DNA of 64,000 bases from JAAYED01 sp040772225 (GCA_040772225.1 JAXGYO010000002.1:1488001-1552000); one strand, 5' to 3'. Positions 1-8,269 are shown, counted from the stretch's first letter. Numbers and translations are program-made. Notes: generated from the letters alone by a model not told the origin.

Positions 1-1422
1 ACCCAGTCGCTGTGAGTCATTGACAGCGAGCGGGGGGTGCACACCTGCGTTCTTGGCGATCTGGCGCATCGGCTCCTCAAGGACCTTCGCCAACACGGAC
101 ACCCCGACGGCCTCATCCCCCTCAGCCTGCACGGCTTTCACGGCGGGAATGCAGGCCAGATACGCAGCGCCGCCACCGGGGACGATTCCGCTCTCCATGC
201 CAGCTTCCACCGCCGTGATCGCGTGTTTAGCGATCTCCGTCAGCCGCGTACGTTCCGAAGGCGTGAGCGCCCCCACCCGCAACTCGGCGATTCCCCGCGA
301 GAGCTGACTGGTGAGGATGCGCAATGTATCGCGTTCCTCGGGGTCCCTGGTCACGCGGAGCCTCTCACGGAGACTCTCCATTCGGGCTTGAATGGCAGAA
401 TGCGATCCGCTGCCGCCGACAATGACGAACTGATCCTTTTCGACCACGATCCGATCGGCATAACCCAGGTCAGCCACTGTGATCATCTCGGGCACCAGCC
501 CGGACCTGTCATTCAGAGGCTGGCCTCCTGTGAGCACCGCGATGTTCTCAATGGTACCGCGCCGCGCGTCTCCGATTGGCTTCAAGCTGGCGACTGTCGA
601 CTGCACCGTCTCGCGCTCGTTATTGGCCACCAGGGCCCCAATGGCCTTGTCAGTGATCTTTTTACAGATCACAAATAGCCGCTTACCGCCTGCCTGGGCG
701 ACCAGATCCAACAGGTGAGCAGCCCCCTCTGCGGTGTCAATGACCAGATCGGCGACCAGAACGTGGACATCTTCCAGCACCGCGGTCCGCTGGATCTGAT
801 CGGTGAGGAGATACGGGGAGACGAAACCCCCTTCGAACCGGGCCCCTTCGCGATAGGCCCGATCGTGGTAGGTGGCGACGTAGGGGACCACGACGATCTG
901 AGCATTGGGGCCCAGGACGTCATAGATCTCGCCCAGGAGCTTGCCGATCTCGGCATCTCCTCCGGCTGCCGTAGCGACCGCGGCAATGCGCTCTTCATCA
1001 TCGAGTGGAAGGGCCAGATCCTCCAGGGCTGCAATCGCCGCAGCGAGCCCCTTTTCTATCCCTCTACGCAGAATCATGGCGTTGGCGCCCGCGGCGATCA
1101 CGCGTTGCGCTTCGCGCGCCAGAGCATAGGCGATGACGGCCGAAGTGGCGCTGCCATCGCCCACTTCTTCGCGCATGTTCCACACGATGTGTCGCATCAA
1201 CATGGCGCCTGGATCTTCAGCAGGCTCCGGGAGTTGAATCACTCTACGAACCGCCGTTGCGGCATCGCGGAGCAACTCGATCTCTCGCGTGCCGTCGCGT
1301 TCGTTAGCAATGGCACCTCTCACGGGTCCCAGGGTGAGGCTCACCAGACGCCCCACGGTCTCGAAACCGCGCAGCATCCCGATACGGCTGGCCTCTCCTA
1401 GCAGCAGGTTTGGCTTGGGCAT
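1..1422 (-). CDS. divergent GroEL-like chaperonin, C-terminus cut by window edge
   Basis: 474 codons are visible from ATG at 1422 (GAGGTG ribosome site 5-10 nt upstream) to the left edge. The order is that of a group I chaperonin: equatorial region with the LTLGP turn, an RDG motif matching the GroEL Asp52 region and GDGSATS matching the GroEL Asp87 nucleotide loop; an apical part with GGFVSPYLL; then the second equatorial part ending in a PGGGAAYLA loop. Sixteen residues before the first Gly of that loop, where E. coli GroEL has catalytic Asp398, this protein has His (context AKHAIT). It is therefore a diverged paralogue, perhaps weak in ATP hydrolysis; that is inference. No groES lies beside it and no CIRCE operator is seen. 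The family assignment is firm, the function is not. Confidence 0.85.
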   Translation of the reverse strand, partial: MPKPNLLLGEASRIGMLRGFETVGRLVSLTLGPVRGAIANERDGTREIELLRDAATAVRRVIQLPEPAEDPGAMLMRHIVWNMREEVGDGSATSAVIAYALAREAQRVIAAGANAMILRRGIEKGLAAAIAALEDLALPLDDEERIAAVATAAGGDAEIGKLLGEIYDVLGPNAQIVVVPYVATYHDRAYREGARFEGGFVSPYLLTDQIQRTAVLEDVHVLVADLVIDTAEGAAHLLDLVAQAGGKRLFVICKKITDKAIGALVANNERETVQSTVASLKPIGDARRGTIENIAVLTGGQPLNDRSGLVPEMITVADLGYADRIVVEKDQFVIVGGSGSHSAIQARMESLRERLRVTRDPEERDTLRILTSQLSRGIAELRVGALTPSERTRLTEIAKHAITAVEAGMESGIVPGGGAAYLACIPAVKAVQAEGDEAVGVSVLAKVLEEPMRQIAKNAGVHPPLAVNDSQRLG

Positions 1423-1475
1423 TGCAGACACCTCATTGTCTCCGCGGCTTGGCACTTTTTGCCGCGCGTGCGGCC

Positions 1476-1504
1476 AGTATAGCATTATTCATAGCGCGCG
1501 CCAA
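1476..1504 (-). promoter_or_regulatory. sigma70-type promoter for the GroEL-like gene
   Basis: On the minus strand TTGGCG (1499-1504) and TATACT (1476-1481) are separated by 17 nt, about 55 nt upstream of the ATG at 1422. It is back to back with the selW promoter, so both genes share a roughly 180-nt intergenic region. Confidence 0.6.
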
Positions 1505-1530
1505 TGTAGGTATTTTCGCCTAGATGTGGC

Positions 1531-1559
1531 TTGCCGCGGATCTGTACGCCGTGTATAAT
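1531..1559 (+). promoter_or_regulatory. sigma70-type promoter for the SelW/Rdx gene
   Basis: TTGCCG (1531-1536), a 17-nt spacer and a perfect TATAAT (1554-1559), about 40 nt upstream of the ATG at 1600. Its presence argues that the TGA-containing gene downstream is expressed and is not a relic. Confidence 0.65.
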
Positions 1560-1599
1560 AAATAGGTCGTCTTAACCCATGGTCAAAAGGAGACAGTCC

Positions 1600-1839
1600 A
1601 TGCCAGCAAAAGTAAGTATCCGCTACTGCACCTCTTGAGGCTACCTCCCCAGGGCCGCCAGTCTGGCGAGCCAACTGCTGGATCAGTACAAGAACCGCCT
1701 GGAGCAGGTGACGCTGGTTCCGTCGATGGGCGGGGCCTTTGAGATCAGCGTGAACGACGAGACGATCTACTCCAAGCTGCAGACAGGTCGCTTCCCGAGC
1801 GAGTCAGCCGTCCTTAGCGAAGTAGGCAAAAAGCTCTAA
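1600..1839 (+). CDS. SelW/Rdx family protein with in-frame TGA, candidate selenoprotein
   Basis: A 79-residue reading frame starts at ATG 1600 behind an AAAGGAG ribosome site (7-nt gap) and ends at TAA 1837-1839. Codon 13 is TGA (1636-1638). Read as selenocysteine it gives YC-T-S-U-GY, the CxxC/CxxU redox motif of the Rdx (SelW/SelT/SelH) family, with U exactly where the second Cys stands in Cys homologues. The 66 codons after the TGA stay open and keep family hallmarks: TLVPSMGG-FEI, then a short strand and GRFPS. A hairpin with a G at the first loop position lies 22 nt after the TGA. Rdx proteins have a thioredoxin-like fold and a redox role with largely unknown partners. Flanked by its own promoter and terminator, it is monocistronic. 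A nonsense mutation is the alternative, but position, hairpin and intact downstream frame argue against it. Confidence 0.88.
1653..1672 (+). promoter_or_regulatory. candidate bacterial SECIS hairpin
   Basis: Just after the TGA at 1636-1638, 1653-1660 pairs with 1664-1672: eight base pairs, one bulged A (1669) and a 3-nt loop GUC at 1661-1663. Known bacterial SECIS elements lie inside the coding region directly after the UGA, with a small apical loop that has G among its first two bases and sits roughly 16-37 nt downstream. Here the loop begins 22 nt after the UGA and starts with G. SelB binding is inferred. Confidence 0.65.
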
Positions 1840-1861
1840 GGCGCTTACTATCGGGTCTCAA

Positions 1862-1897
1862 AGGGGAGCTATCATCATTGAGCTCCCCTATTTCTTT
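1862..1897 (+). terminator. intrinsic terminator after the SelW/Rdx gene
   Basis: A perfect 8-bp stem (1862-1869 with 1880-1887) with a 10-nt loop is followed by a T-rich tract (TATTTCTTT). It separates the SelW/Rdx gene from hom. Confidence 0.75.
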
Positions 1898-1949
1898 GCT
1901 CAGACGGCGCCAACGTACCATGACGCACATGACAATCAAGGAGTATGTG

Positions 1950-2987
1950 ATGGTCAAAGAGATCCGGCTCGCCATAATCGGGCTAGGCAACATTGGCAGA
2001 AATCTTCTGGATATCCTGGTCGCACGGCAGGAGGCCATCAGCAAAGACTATGGATTGCACATCTCACTGGTAGCGGCCGCGGACTCGTCCGGGGCAGCGC
2101 TTGATGAACACGGTCTCGACCTCGCGGCCCTCCGCGACATCAAGCTCGCACGACGGGGAGCGGCCACCTACCCTGGGGCCGGGCATTACGGCAAGACAGG
2201 ATTGGGGATGCTGCACGACATGGCCTTTGACGTGCTTGTGGATGCCTCACCCACAAACATGGTTGACGGTGACCCGGGCATGAGCTGCGTGCGATACGCT
2301 CTAGGAAACGGACGCCACGTCGTGATGGCGGACAAAGGTCCTTTGGTGCTCGCCTTTGGTGAACTCACTGCGCTGGCACAGAGCACCGGCACCCGACTCC
2401 TGTACAGCGGCACTGTCGCCGGGGGCCTACCCACGGTGAACATCGGTGTTCGCGATCTCGCCGGCTCTGGCGTCACACGTGTGGAGGGTATCTTTAACGG
2501 CACGACCAACTATATCCTGACCAGGATGGAGAACGAGCAGATCGACTATCCTGAGGCGCTAGCCGGAGCCCAGGCTGCCGGGATTGCCGAGGCGGATCCG
2601 ACCCTTGACGTCGACGGTTGGGACGCAGCGAACAAGCTCGTGATCATCGCCAACAGCGTGCTGCGACGCCCGACGCGGCTTGCCGATCTAACGGTCAAGG
2701 GCATACGCGATGTCACGCTCGCCGATCTCGAAAGCGCGCGTGCGCGGGGCCAGATCATCAAGCCTCTGGCTGTGGCTGAGTGGGATGGATCTGACTACAA
2801 GCTCTCCGTCGGACCGGTAGCGCTCGATGCCAACCATCCCATGGCACGCACAGGCATGTGGGATATGGGCGTGGTCTATCACACGGACTATATGGGCATC
2901 ATCAGCGCGGTAATCGAGGAAAGGGGCCCTGTACCGACCTCTGCAGCCGTGCTCAGGGATATTATCAATATCTACGCCGCTCGTTAG
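1950..2987 (+). CDS. hom: homoserine dehydrogenase, short form without ACT domain
   Basis: Reduces aspartate semialdehyde to homoserine with NAD(P)H, at the branch to threonine and methionine. The chosen start is ATG 1950, behind AAGGAG (1938-1943); the frame opens earlier at 1878 but without a ribosome site and inside the terminator region. 345 residues: N-terminal Rossmann motif GLGNIG at about residues 12-17, a central GIFNGTTNYIL motif, and the EADPT-DVDGWDAANK signature that carries the catalytic Asp and Lys. The protein stops where longer bacterial enzymes (about 430 residues) continue into a regulatory ACT domain, so threonine feedback may be absent or act elsewhere. lysC and asd lie 54 kb away in the window. 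Confidence 0.93.
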   Translation: MVKEIRLAIIGLGNIGRNLLDILVARQEAISKDYGLHISLVAAADSSGAALDEHGLDLAALRDIKLARRGAATYPGAGHYGKTGLGMLHDMAFDVLVDASPTNMVDGDPGMSCVRYALGNGRHVVMADKGPLVLAFGELTALAQSTGTRLLYSGTVAGGLPTVNIGVRDLAGSGVTRVEGIFNGTTNYILTRMENEQIDYPEALAGAQAAGIAEADPTLDVDGWDAANKLVIIANSVLRRPTRLADLTVKGIRDVTLADLESARARGQIIKPLAVAEWDGSDYKLSVGPVALDANHPMARTGMWDMGVVYHTDYMGIISAVIEERGPVPTSAAVLRDIINIYAAR

Positions 2988-2988
2988 T

Positions 2989-3168
2989 TCAGCGTAACGC
3001 CCCCGGGCCCTGCCGGCGAGCGGGCGCGTCCAGGAATTTGACGGCGATGTCAACGATGGCTGCGACGATCAGGCCCCAGGAAGCCATTAGTACGACGATG
3101 AGCCCGAGATAGACAAGAGGACTCTGTTCTGAAGCTTCCACAAGCAGTCGCAATAGAGATACATACAT
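2989..3168 (-). CDS. small single-pass membrane protein, 59 residues, unknown
   Basis: ATG at 3168 has a strong AGGAG site 5 nt upstream on the minus strand, and the frame ends at TGA 2989-2991. The product has a short amphipathic N-terminus (MYVSLLRLLVEASEQ), a hydrophobic span of about 25 residues (roughly 18-44) and a basic, proline-rich tail with Ala-Arg-Arg. It lies tail to tail with hom (1 nt apart) and its start codon overlaps the first base of the annotated mutY start. No family is recognised. The ribosome site and the hydrophobic segment support a real gene; no conservation evidence is available. Confidence 0.55.
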   Translation of the reverse strand: MYVSLLRLLVEASEQSPLVYLGLIVVLMASWGLIVAAIVDIAVKFLDAPARRQGPGALR

Positions 3169-4328
3169 TGGATACTCCTCATCTGCCGCTCCAGCTGAAA
3201 CGATCGGACGGCAGCGTTAGTGATCGATGCAAGGCTCTGGCCGACGCATTTTCTCAGACGCTATTGGATTGGTACGCCATCCATGGGCGGCGCCTGCCAT
3301 GGCGGCTGGAGCCTTCGCCCTACCATACCTGGGTCTCAGAGATCATGCTCCAACAGACACAGGTCGCCACCGTGATTCCCTACTACCAGCGCTTCCTCGC
3401 GCGTTTTCCCGATATCGACACTCTTGCCGCGGCCGAGCTCGGCGAGTTGCTCGCAGTTTGGCAGGGGCTGGGCTATTACTCACGCGCCCGCAACCTGCAC
3501 GCCGCTGCGCGCGACATCGTGCGTCTCCACGACGGCCAGTTACCGGACGATCGTGCCGCTCTCCTTGCGCTGCCGGGTATCGGTGACTATACCGCCGGCG
3601 CGATCCTCAGCATCGCCTACAACCTGGATTATGTCGCCGTGGACGGGAACGTCAAACGCATCCTGGCGAGAGTGCTCGACTATGATCGCGAAATTGACTC
3701 GAGTGCCCATGCCGCTGAGCTGGCCAGTTGCGCTCGCGCGCTTTTGCCTTCGGGCCAGGCGAGTGCCTTTAACCAGGCAATGATGGACCTGGGCGCCACC
3801 ATCTGCACGCCGCGCGAACCCTGCTGCCAGACCTGCCCTGTGGTCCGCTTTTGCCTGGCCCAGGAGCGCGGGATCCAGGAGCAGCGCCCCGTACGTGCCC
3901 CACGGAAGGCTGTGCCCGTTCGTGAGATGGTGGGGGCGATCGTAGAACGTGAAGACGGCTCGTGGCTTGCTCTGCGCCGCAACCCTCAAGGACTGCTCGG
4001 CGGACTGTGGGAGATACCGATGTACGAGCGGCGCACCGATGATAATATGCCGCCTGACGCAAGGCTCATCACAGCCCTGGCGGAGACGCTCCAACTGGAG
4101 GTCACCACGCCAGGCACGGCCTGGTTGGTCACCCATGCGTACACCCACTTTCGCGTCCGTCTCACCCTCTTCAGATGCATGGCACAGAACATGCCCGTTC
4201 TGTCATCTCAGGACATCTGGAATGCGCTGCGATGGCTGAACGACACAGACATGCCATCTCACGGACTCACAGGCTTGACGCTCAAGGCCCTGAGAGCGGT
4301 CCATGCACAGCGTAACGCGCTACTCTAG
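3168..4328 (+). CDS. mutY: A/G-specific adenine DNA glycosylase MutY
   Basis: Removes adenine mispaired with 8-oxoguanine. 386 residues: HhH-GPD fold with SEIMLQQTQV (Glu58, equivalent to catalytic Glu37 of E. coli), a PGIGDYTAGA hairpin, VDGNVKR (Asp159, the catalytic Asp), then a [4Fe-4S] loop with Cys213, Cys220, Cys223 and Cys229 in the C-X6-C-X2-C-X5-C spacing, and a C-terminal NUDIX-like 8-oxoG recognition domain from about residue 245. The start taken is TTG 3168, which has no good ribosome site and gives about 18 residues more than usual before the LLDWY motif, so the N-terminus is uncertain. The last 9 nt overlap the convergent fumarase gene. Confidence 0.92.
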   Translation: MDTPHLPLQLKRSDGSVSDRCKALADAFSQTLLDWYAIHGRRLPWRLEPSPYHTWVSEIMLQQTQVATVIPYYQRFLARFPDIDTLAAAELGELLAVWQGLGYYSRARNLHAAARDIVRLHDGQLPDDRAALLALPGIGDYTAGAILSIAYNLDYVAVDGNVKRILARVLDYDREIDSSAHAAELASCARALLPSGQASAFNQAMMDLGATICTPREPCCQTCPVVRFCLAQERGIQEQRPVRAPRKAVPVREMVGAIVEREDGSWLALRRNPQGLLGGLWEIPMYERRTDDNMPPDARLITALAETLQLEVTTPGTAWLVTHAYTHFRVRLTLFRCMAQNMPVLSSQDIWNALRWLNDTDMPSHGLTGLTLKALRAVHAQRNALL

Positions 4329-5720
4329 GTCCAGGCCCGGAATCCCCGGCTCGGTCATGGCATAGGCATCGAGCACCTCATCCAGCGCTTTCTCCGTGAG
4401 ATAGCCGTGCTCAAGCACTATCTGACGTAGCGATACGCCCCGCTCCATTGCCTCCTGGGCCACCTTGGCCGCCGCAGAGTAGCCGATGTAGGCGTTCAGA
4501 GCTGTGGCGAGCCCGATACTCCGCTCTGCCAGATCCTGGCAGCGCGCCTCGTTGGCCTCGATCCCGACCACGCATCGCTCGGTGAACAGCCTGATACCGT
4601 TGGACAGGATCTCGAGCGATTGCAGCAGGTTATAAGCGATGATCGGCGTCATGACGTTCAACTCCAACTGCCCGGCCTGGGCAGCCGCCATGATGGCCAC
4701 ATCATTCCCCATGACGTGAAAGCAGACCATGTTGAGCATTTCCGCCATGACAGGATTGACCTTCCCTGGCATGATGGATGATCCAGGCTGCATCGCCGGC
4801 AGCGTGATCTCATACAATCCGGTGGTAGGACCGGAGGACAGCAGGCGCAGATCATTTGAGATGCGCGTGAGGGTGACCGCTGCTGTGCGCAGAGCCGATG
4901 AGAGATCGGTCATGTCCGCGGCACTCTGCATGGGCTCAAAGAGATTGCCCGCACTCTCAAACGGAATTCCGGTGAGCTCTGACAGGCGATCGACCATGCG
5001 CAGATGATACTCAGGATGGCTGTTCAGACCGGTCCCCGTGGCCGTGCCGCCAATCCCCAGACGGTGCACCGTCTCGAGCACCCGCGCGATACGTTGCCGG
5101 TCCAGGGCCACCGCGCGCGCATAGCCGCCAAACTCCTGCCCCAGCCGCACAGGCACGGCATCCTGCAAATGGGTACGCCCAGGCTTGAGAACACGATCAA
5201 ATGCTGCAGCCTTGACCTCAAGCGCCACCACCAGACCATCGAGCGCCTCAAGCAGCACCAGTGACTGGATCGATGCCGCCACGCGCAGCACGGTCGGGAT
5301 GACGTCATTGGTGGACTGCGCCATGTTGACGTGATCGTTGGGGTGCACCGGCCGGTAGGAGCCGCGCTCCCCACCGAGGGCCTCGTTCGCCAGATTCGCG
5401 ATCACCTCATTGGCGTTCATATTATGCGACGTGCCCGCGCCCGCCTGGAAAGGATCGACGACGAACTGATCGTGCCACGATCCGCCGACGATCTGGGTCG
5501 CTGCGTCCACAATGGCGCGCCCACGCTCTGCATCCAGCATGCCGAGAGCGACATTGACCTCAGCCGCGGCCCGCTTGACCAGTGCCGTCGAGGAGATGTA
5601 GACCGTCGCCTGTTTCAGACCACTCACCCGAAAGTTGTCTATGGCCCGCTGGGTCTGAGCGCCCCACAACGCATCGTCAGGAACCTGCACAGGTCCGAGA
5701 GAGTCCGTCTCCGTCCGCAT
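4320..5720 (-). CDS. fumC: class II fumarate hydratase (fumarase/aspartase superfamily)
   Basis: Hydrates fumarate to malate in the TCA cycle. 466 residues, the usual FumC length. LWGAQTQR near residue 18 and the superfamily loop GSSIMPGKVNP at 313-323 (with the catalytic Ser) are the fumarase forms; aspartases usually have PAKVNP. Other signatures are HPNDHVNMAQSTND and GRTHLQDA. Residues 330-360 (MVCF, GND, AGQLELNV) look partly aspartase-like, so aspartate ammonia-lyase cannot be fully excluded. The gene converges on mutY with a 9-nt overlap. Confidence 0.85.
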   Translation of the reverse strand: MRTETDSLGPVQVPDDALWGAQTQRAIDNFRVSGLKQATVYISSTALVKRAAAEVNVALGMLDAERGRAIVDAATQIVGGSWHDQFVVDPFQAGAGTSHNMNANEVIANLANEALGGERGSYRPVHPNDHVNMAQSTNDVIPTVLRVAASIQSLVLLEALDGLVVALEVKAAAFDRVLKPGRTHLQDAVPVRLGQEFGGYARAVALDRQRIARVLETVHRLGIGGTATGTGLNSHPEYHLRMVDRLSELTGIPFESAGNLFEPMQSAADMTDLSSALRTAAVTLTRISNDLRLLSSGPTTGLYEITLPAMQPGSSIMPGKVNPVMAEMLNMVCFHVMGNDVAIMAAAQAGQLELNVMTPIIAYNLLQSLEILSNGIRLFTERCVVGIEANEARCQDLAERSIGLATALNAYIGYSAAAKVAQEAMERGVSLRQIVLEHGYLTEKALDEVLDAYAMTEPGIPGLDLE

Positions 5721-5756
5721 CGTGCCTCCTCCTACTATGTCATTCCTGAAGCGCGG

Positions 5757-6353
5757 TCACGCATCCTGCCCTGAGACCGCCGTGTCCTCCTCCATCGCCA
5801 TGGCCATCAGATAGCCGCGGGCACGCTCGGTCCTGTCATAGCGATAGACGAGCGACCAGAACCGCGGTGAATGATTGGACTCGACCAGGTGAGCCAGTTC
5901 GTGCACGATCACATAATCGAGCACGAAATCAGGAACGCCCTTGAGGCGGTCAGAGATGCGAATTGTCCCATTGGCCGGGGTACAGCTCCCAAACCGCTGT
6001 GTCTGATTGCTCACAAAGCGGATGCTGCGCCAGTTCAAGGTACCATCGAAATAAGTTCGATTGTGGCGCTCCGCCCTGGCCTGCAAATCGGCATCGGACC
6101 GAAAGTCCCGTTGGCGAGCGCGCCTCCTGTGCATGCGCCCTACGAGATCAGCCACGGCACGATCCAGCTCTGCGTCAGGTAGATTTGCCGGTGCACGAAT
6201 CTCCAGAGTCTGCCAGTCAACCAGACGGCCGCTGATGGTCTTCTTTCGACGTTCGCTGGTAATGATGCGAACGCGAAAACCGTCCAGACATCTCTCGTCC
6301 ACCGGCCGCTGCGTCATCGGCTGATTACGGGAACCTAGCCTCGCACCAGGCAC
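5757..6353 (-). CDS. YgjP-type (DUF45) zinc metallopeptidase
   Basis: About 198 residues with the zincin motif VHELAHLVESNHSPRFW near residues 150-166: two His and a Glu of HExxH and a third His after a short gap, the layout of YgjP/SprT-like (M48-related) metal-dependent hydrolases. The N-terminal half is the basic beta-rich region common to this family. The start chosen is GTG 6353, since GGAGG lies 7 nt upstream; an ATG two codons earlier (6359) sits too close to that site. It lies 36 nt upstream of fumC in the same direction. Substrate unknown. Confidence 0.8.
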   Translation of the reverse strand: MPGARLGSRNQPMTQRPVDERCLDGFRVRIITSERRKKTISGRLVDWQTLEIRAPANLPDAELDRAVADLVGRMHRRRARQRDFRSDADLQARAERHNRTYFDGTLNWRSIRFVSNQTQRFGSCTPANGTIRISDRLKGVPDFVLDYVIVHELAHLVESNHSPRFWSLVYRYDRTERARGYLMAMAMEEDTAVSGQDA

Positions 6354-6380
6354 GCGCATCCCTCCTCGAATTGCTCTGGA

Positions 6381-6415
6381 AATAAAACAGCCCCCGGACC
6401 GATAACGGCCGGGGG
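6381..6415 (-). terminator. intrinsic terminator of tRNA-Leu
   Basis: On the minus strand a 7-bp GC stem (CCCCCGG with CCGGGGG, ends at 6391 and 6415) is followed by CTGTTTTATTT. It follows the tRNA-Leu 3' end directly. Confidence 0.75.
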
Positions 6416-6421
6416 ACTCTG

Positions 6422-6506
6422 TGCCGAGAGAGGGATTTGAACCCTCACGGATCTAATATCCACTACGCCCTGAACGTAGCGCGTCTGCCGGTTCCGCCAT
6501 CTCGGC
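6422..6506 (-). tRNA. tRNA-Leu (CAG)
   Basis: An 85-nt class II tRNA with acceptor stem GCCGAGA/TCTCGGC, anticodon stem CTACG/CGTAG around loop TTCAGGG (anticodon CAG), a long variable arm and GGTTCAAATCC in the T arm. The CCA end is not encoded. Confidence 0.95.
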
Positions 6507-6517
6507 TACACGTACGC

Positions 6518-6546
6518 ATAGTAGCATTTCGCCGCGTTCCTGTCAA
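6518..6546 (-). promoter_or_regulatory. promoter of tRNA-Leu
   Basis: TTGACA (6541-6546) and TACTAT (6518-6523) on the minus strand, 17-nt spacer, 11 nt from the mature 5' end. It lies between the upstream transporter gene and the tRNA. Confidence 0.75.
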
Positions 6547-6568
6547 ACGAGGTGCCGTCAGAAACGCC

Positions 6569-8263
6569 CTAGTCAAAGATCGGCGTGATCAGCCCCTGAT
6601 CCCTCGCCTCGGTGTAGAGCATCCGCTGCAAAGAGAGATGCCACTGCGGGAGTGTCGCAAACCGCTCCCCCGAGCTGGCCATGGGCGCTATCTGAACACC
6701 GTATACACCATCGTCCACAGCAAAGGTATAGACAGGCTGGTACAGCAGTAGTGATGGGACATCTTCAGCAAAGAGCTCCTGGAAACGCTGATAGAGGCTC
6801 CAACGCTGGTCGATGTCTGCGGTGCGGCGGGCTTGAGCGATAAGCGCATCGGCTTCGGAACTAATATAGTTGGCAAAGTTGACGCTATCCTCGTTGACCT
6901 GGCTAGAATGCCAGTAGGGGTAGGGGTCAGGGTCTGCCGGAAGGCTCTGCCAGCCACTCAACACCGCGTCGAACCGTCTCAGCCGCAATTGCTGTCCAAC
7001 CAGATCCTCCCATTCAGCGTATTCAGGGATCGCGCGGATACCCACTTCGGCAAGCTGTGCGCTGATCATGTCCACCATGGCCACACGCGATGCATCATCT
7101 ACATTCGTCGCTAGTTTGAACTCGAGCCTGAGATCGCCCCGTTCGCGTACACCGTCGCCATCGTCATCAAACCAGCCTGCCTGCTCGAGCAAAGCGCGAG
7201 CTTTGCGCAAGTCTTGCGTGTACGCCGGCACCTCCTCGTTGTACGCCCACGATTGCGGCAGAATAGGGCTATCGATCACGATACCCTGACCCTGCAGAAT
7301 CTCGTCTACGAGCGCCTGCCGATCCAGCGCCCACATCATCGCCTGGCGCACCAGCCGATCCTGGAAAATCGCCCGGTCGAGGTTCAGAAAGACCAGGTTG
7401 TAGCCCGAAAGCGGCGCAGAGTAGAGCGTAAGATCGGGGTCTTGCTGCACTGCGGCGATGTAACGCGGCAGGACGCGCCCCATCCCCATGATCTCACCGC
7501 GCTCCCTTGCCTCCATAACGGCTTCCGCATCAGGATAAAAGTACAGTTCCAGCCGATCGATATAGGGTCTGGGCCCATAATAACCCTCGTGACGTGCCAG
7601 CACGACACGCTGCGAGTCGATATCCTCGACCTTGTAGGCCCCTGTGCCCACAGGAGTCGCATTAAAGGCGCTCTGGCTCAACAGTGACACATCTACACTG
7701 CCCAGAATATGGGCGGGAAGCAATCCGATCGAGGTATAGTCGAGGAACGGGGCAAAGGGCTCGCGCAGGATAAAGCGCACAGTATGCGTATCGAGCTGCT
7801 CCACCACGACTGTTCGCCACATCGTGGAGATAAAGGACATCCCCTCATAACCCTCATGCTGCATGACATTGACGGTAAAGACCACGTCCGCGGAAGTCAC
7901 GGGGGCGCCGTCATGCCATATAGCGTCCTGACGCATGAAGAAAGTGTAGACCATGCCGTCGCCGGAGATCTCCCAGCGCTCGGCTAGATCCGGAATCACC
8001 TCACCCTGAGAATTGACGCGGGTCAAGCCGGTGAAGATGAGAGAAACCAGATCCTGGTCAACGGGGTTGGCCTGGCATAGCACCGGGTTGATGAGCATCG
8101 GGCTGCCAGCGATGCCTTCGGTATAGGTACCTCCTGCCTGAGGCACCATCACCGTCGTAGCCGTCAACGCCATATACCCCAGCACAACTGCCAGGATAAG
8201 GACGGCCGCAAGCGCGATCGCGACCTGAAGTCGGACGCGCCCCAAACCTGTTGGCTGCATCAA
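6569..8263 (-). CDS. ABC transporter substrate-binding protein, family 5 (peptide/oligopeptide type)
   Basis: 564 residues. One N-terminal membrane segment (about residues 10-35, rich in Ala, Leu and Val) anchors or secretes it; no lipobox Cys is seen. The rest follows SBP_bac_5 (DppA/OppA) proteins: a PDLAERWEISGDG stretch, the AIWHDGAPVTSADVVF motif, and NLDRAIFQDRLVRQAMMWALDR near the middle. It starts 6 nt after secG in the same direction, so it is probably co-transcribed with it. No permease or ATPase genes lie nearby, so it is an orphan binding protein or works with components elsewhere. Substrate not predictable. Confidence 0.88.
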   Translation of the reverse strand: MMQPTGLGRVRLQVAIALAAVLILAVVLGYMALTATTVMVPQAGGTYTEGIAGSPMLINPVLCQANPVDQDLVSLIFTGLTRVNSQGEVIPDLAERWEISGDGMVYTFFMRQDAIWHDGAPVTSADVVFTVNVMQHEGYEGMSFISTMWRTVVVEQLDTHTVRFILREPFAPFLDYTSIGLLPAHILGSVDVSLLSQSAFNATPVGTGAYKVEDIDSQRVVLARHEGYYGPRPYIDRLELYFYPDAEAVMEARERGEIMGMGRVLPRYIAAVQQDPDLTLYSAPLSGYNLVFLNLDRAIFQDRLVRQAMMWALDRQALVDEILQGQGIVIDSPILPQSWAYNEEVPAYTQDLRKARALLEQAGWFDDDGDGVRERGDLRLEFKLATNVDDASRVAMVDMISAQLAEVGIRAIPEYAEWEDLVGQQLRLRRFDAVLSGWQSLPADPDPYPYWHSSQVNEDSVNFANYISSEADALIAQARRTADIDQRWSLYQRFQELFAEDVPSLLLYQPVYTFAVDDGVYGVQIAPMASSGERFATLPQWHLSLQRMLYTEARDQGLITPIFD

Positions 8264-8269
8264 ACGGTC

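Noticed and set aside
1423..1599. CIRCE operator for the GroEL-like gene
   Set aside because: No TTAGCACTC-N9-GAGTGCTAA-like inverted repeat is present between the divergent promoters.
1636..1638. TGA read as a simple stop or nonsense mutation in the Rdx gene
   Set aside because: A 12-codon peptide would be meaningless, and the TGA stands at the conserved second Cys position with an intact family sequence after it and a SECIS-like hairpin.
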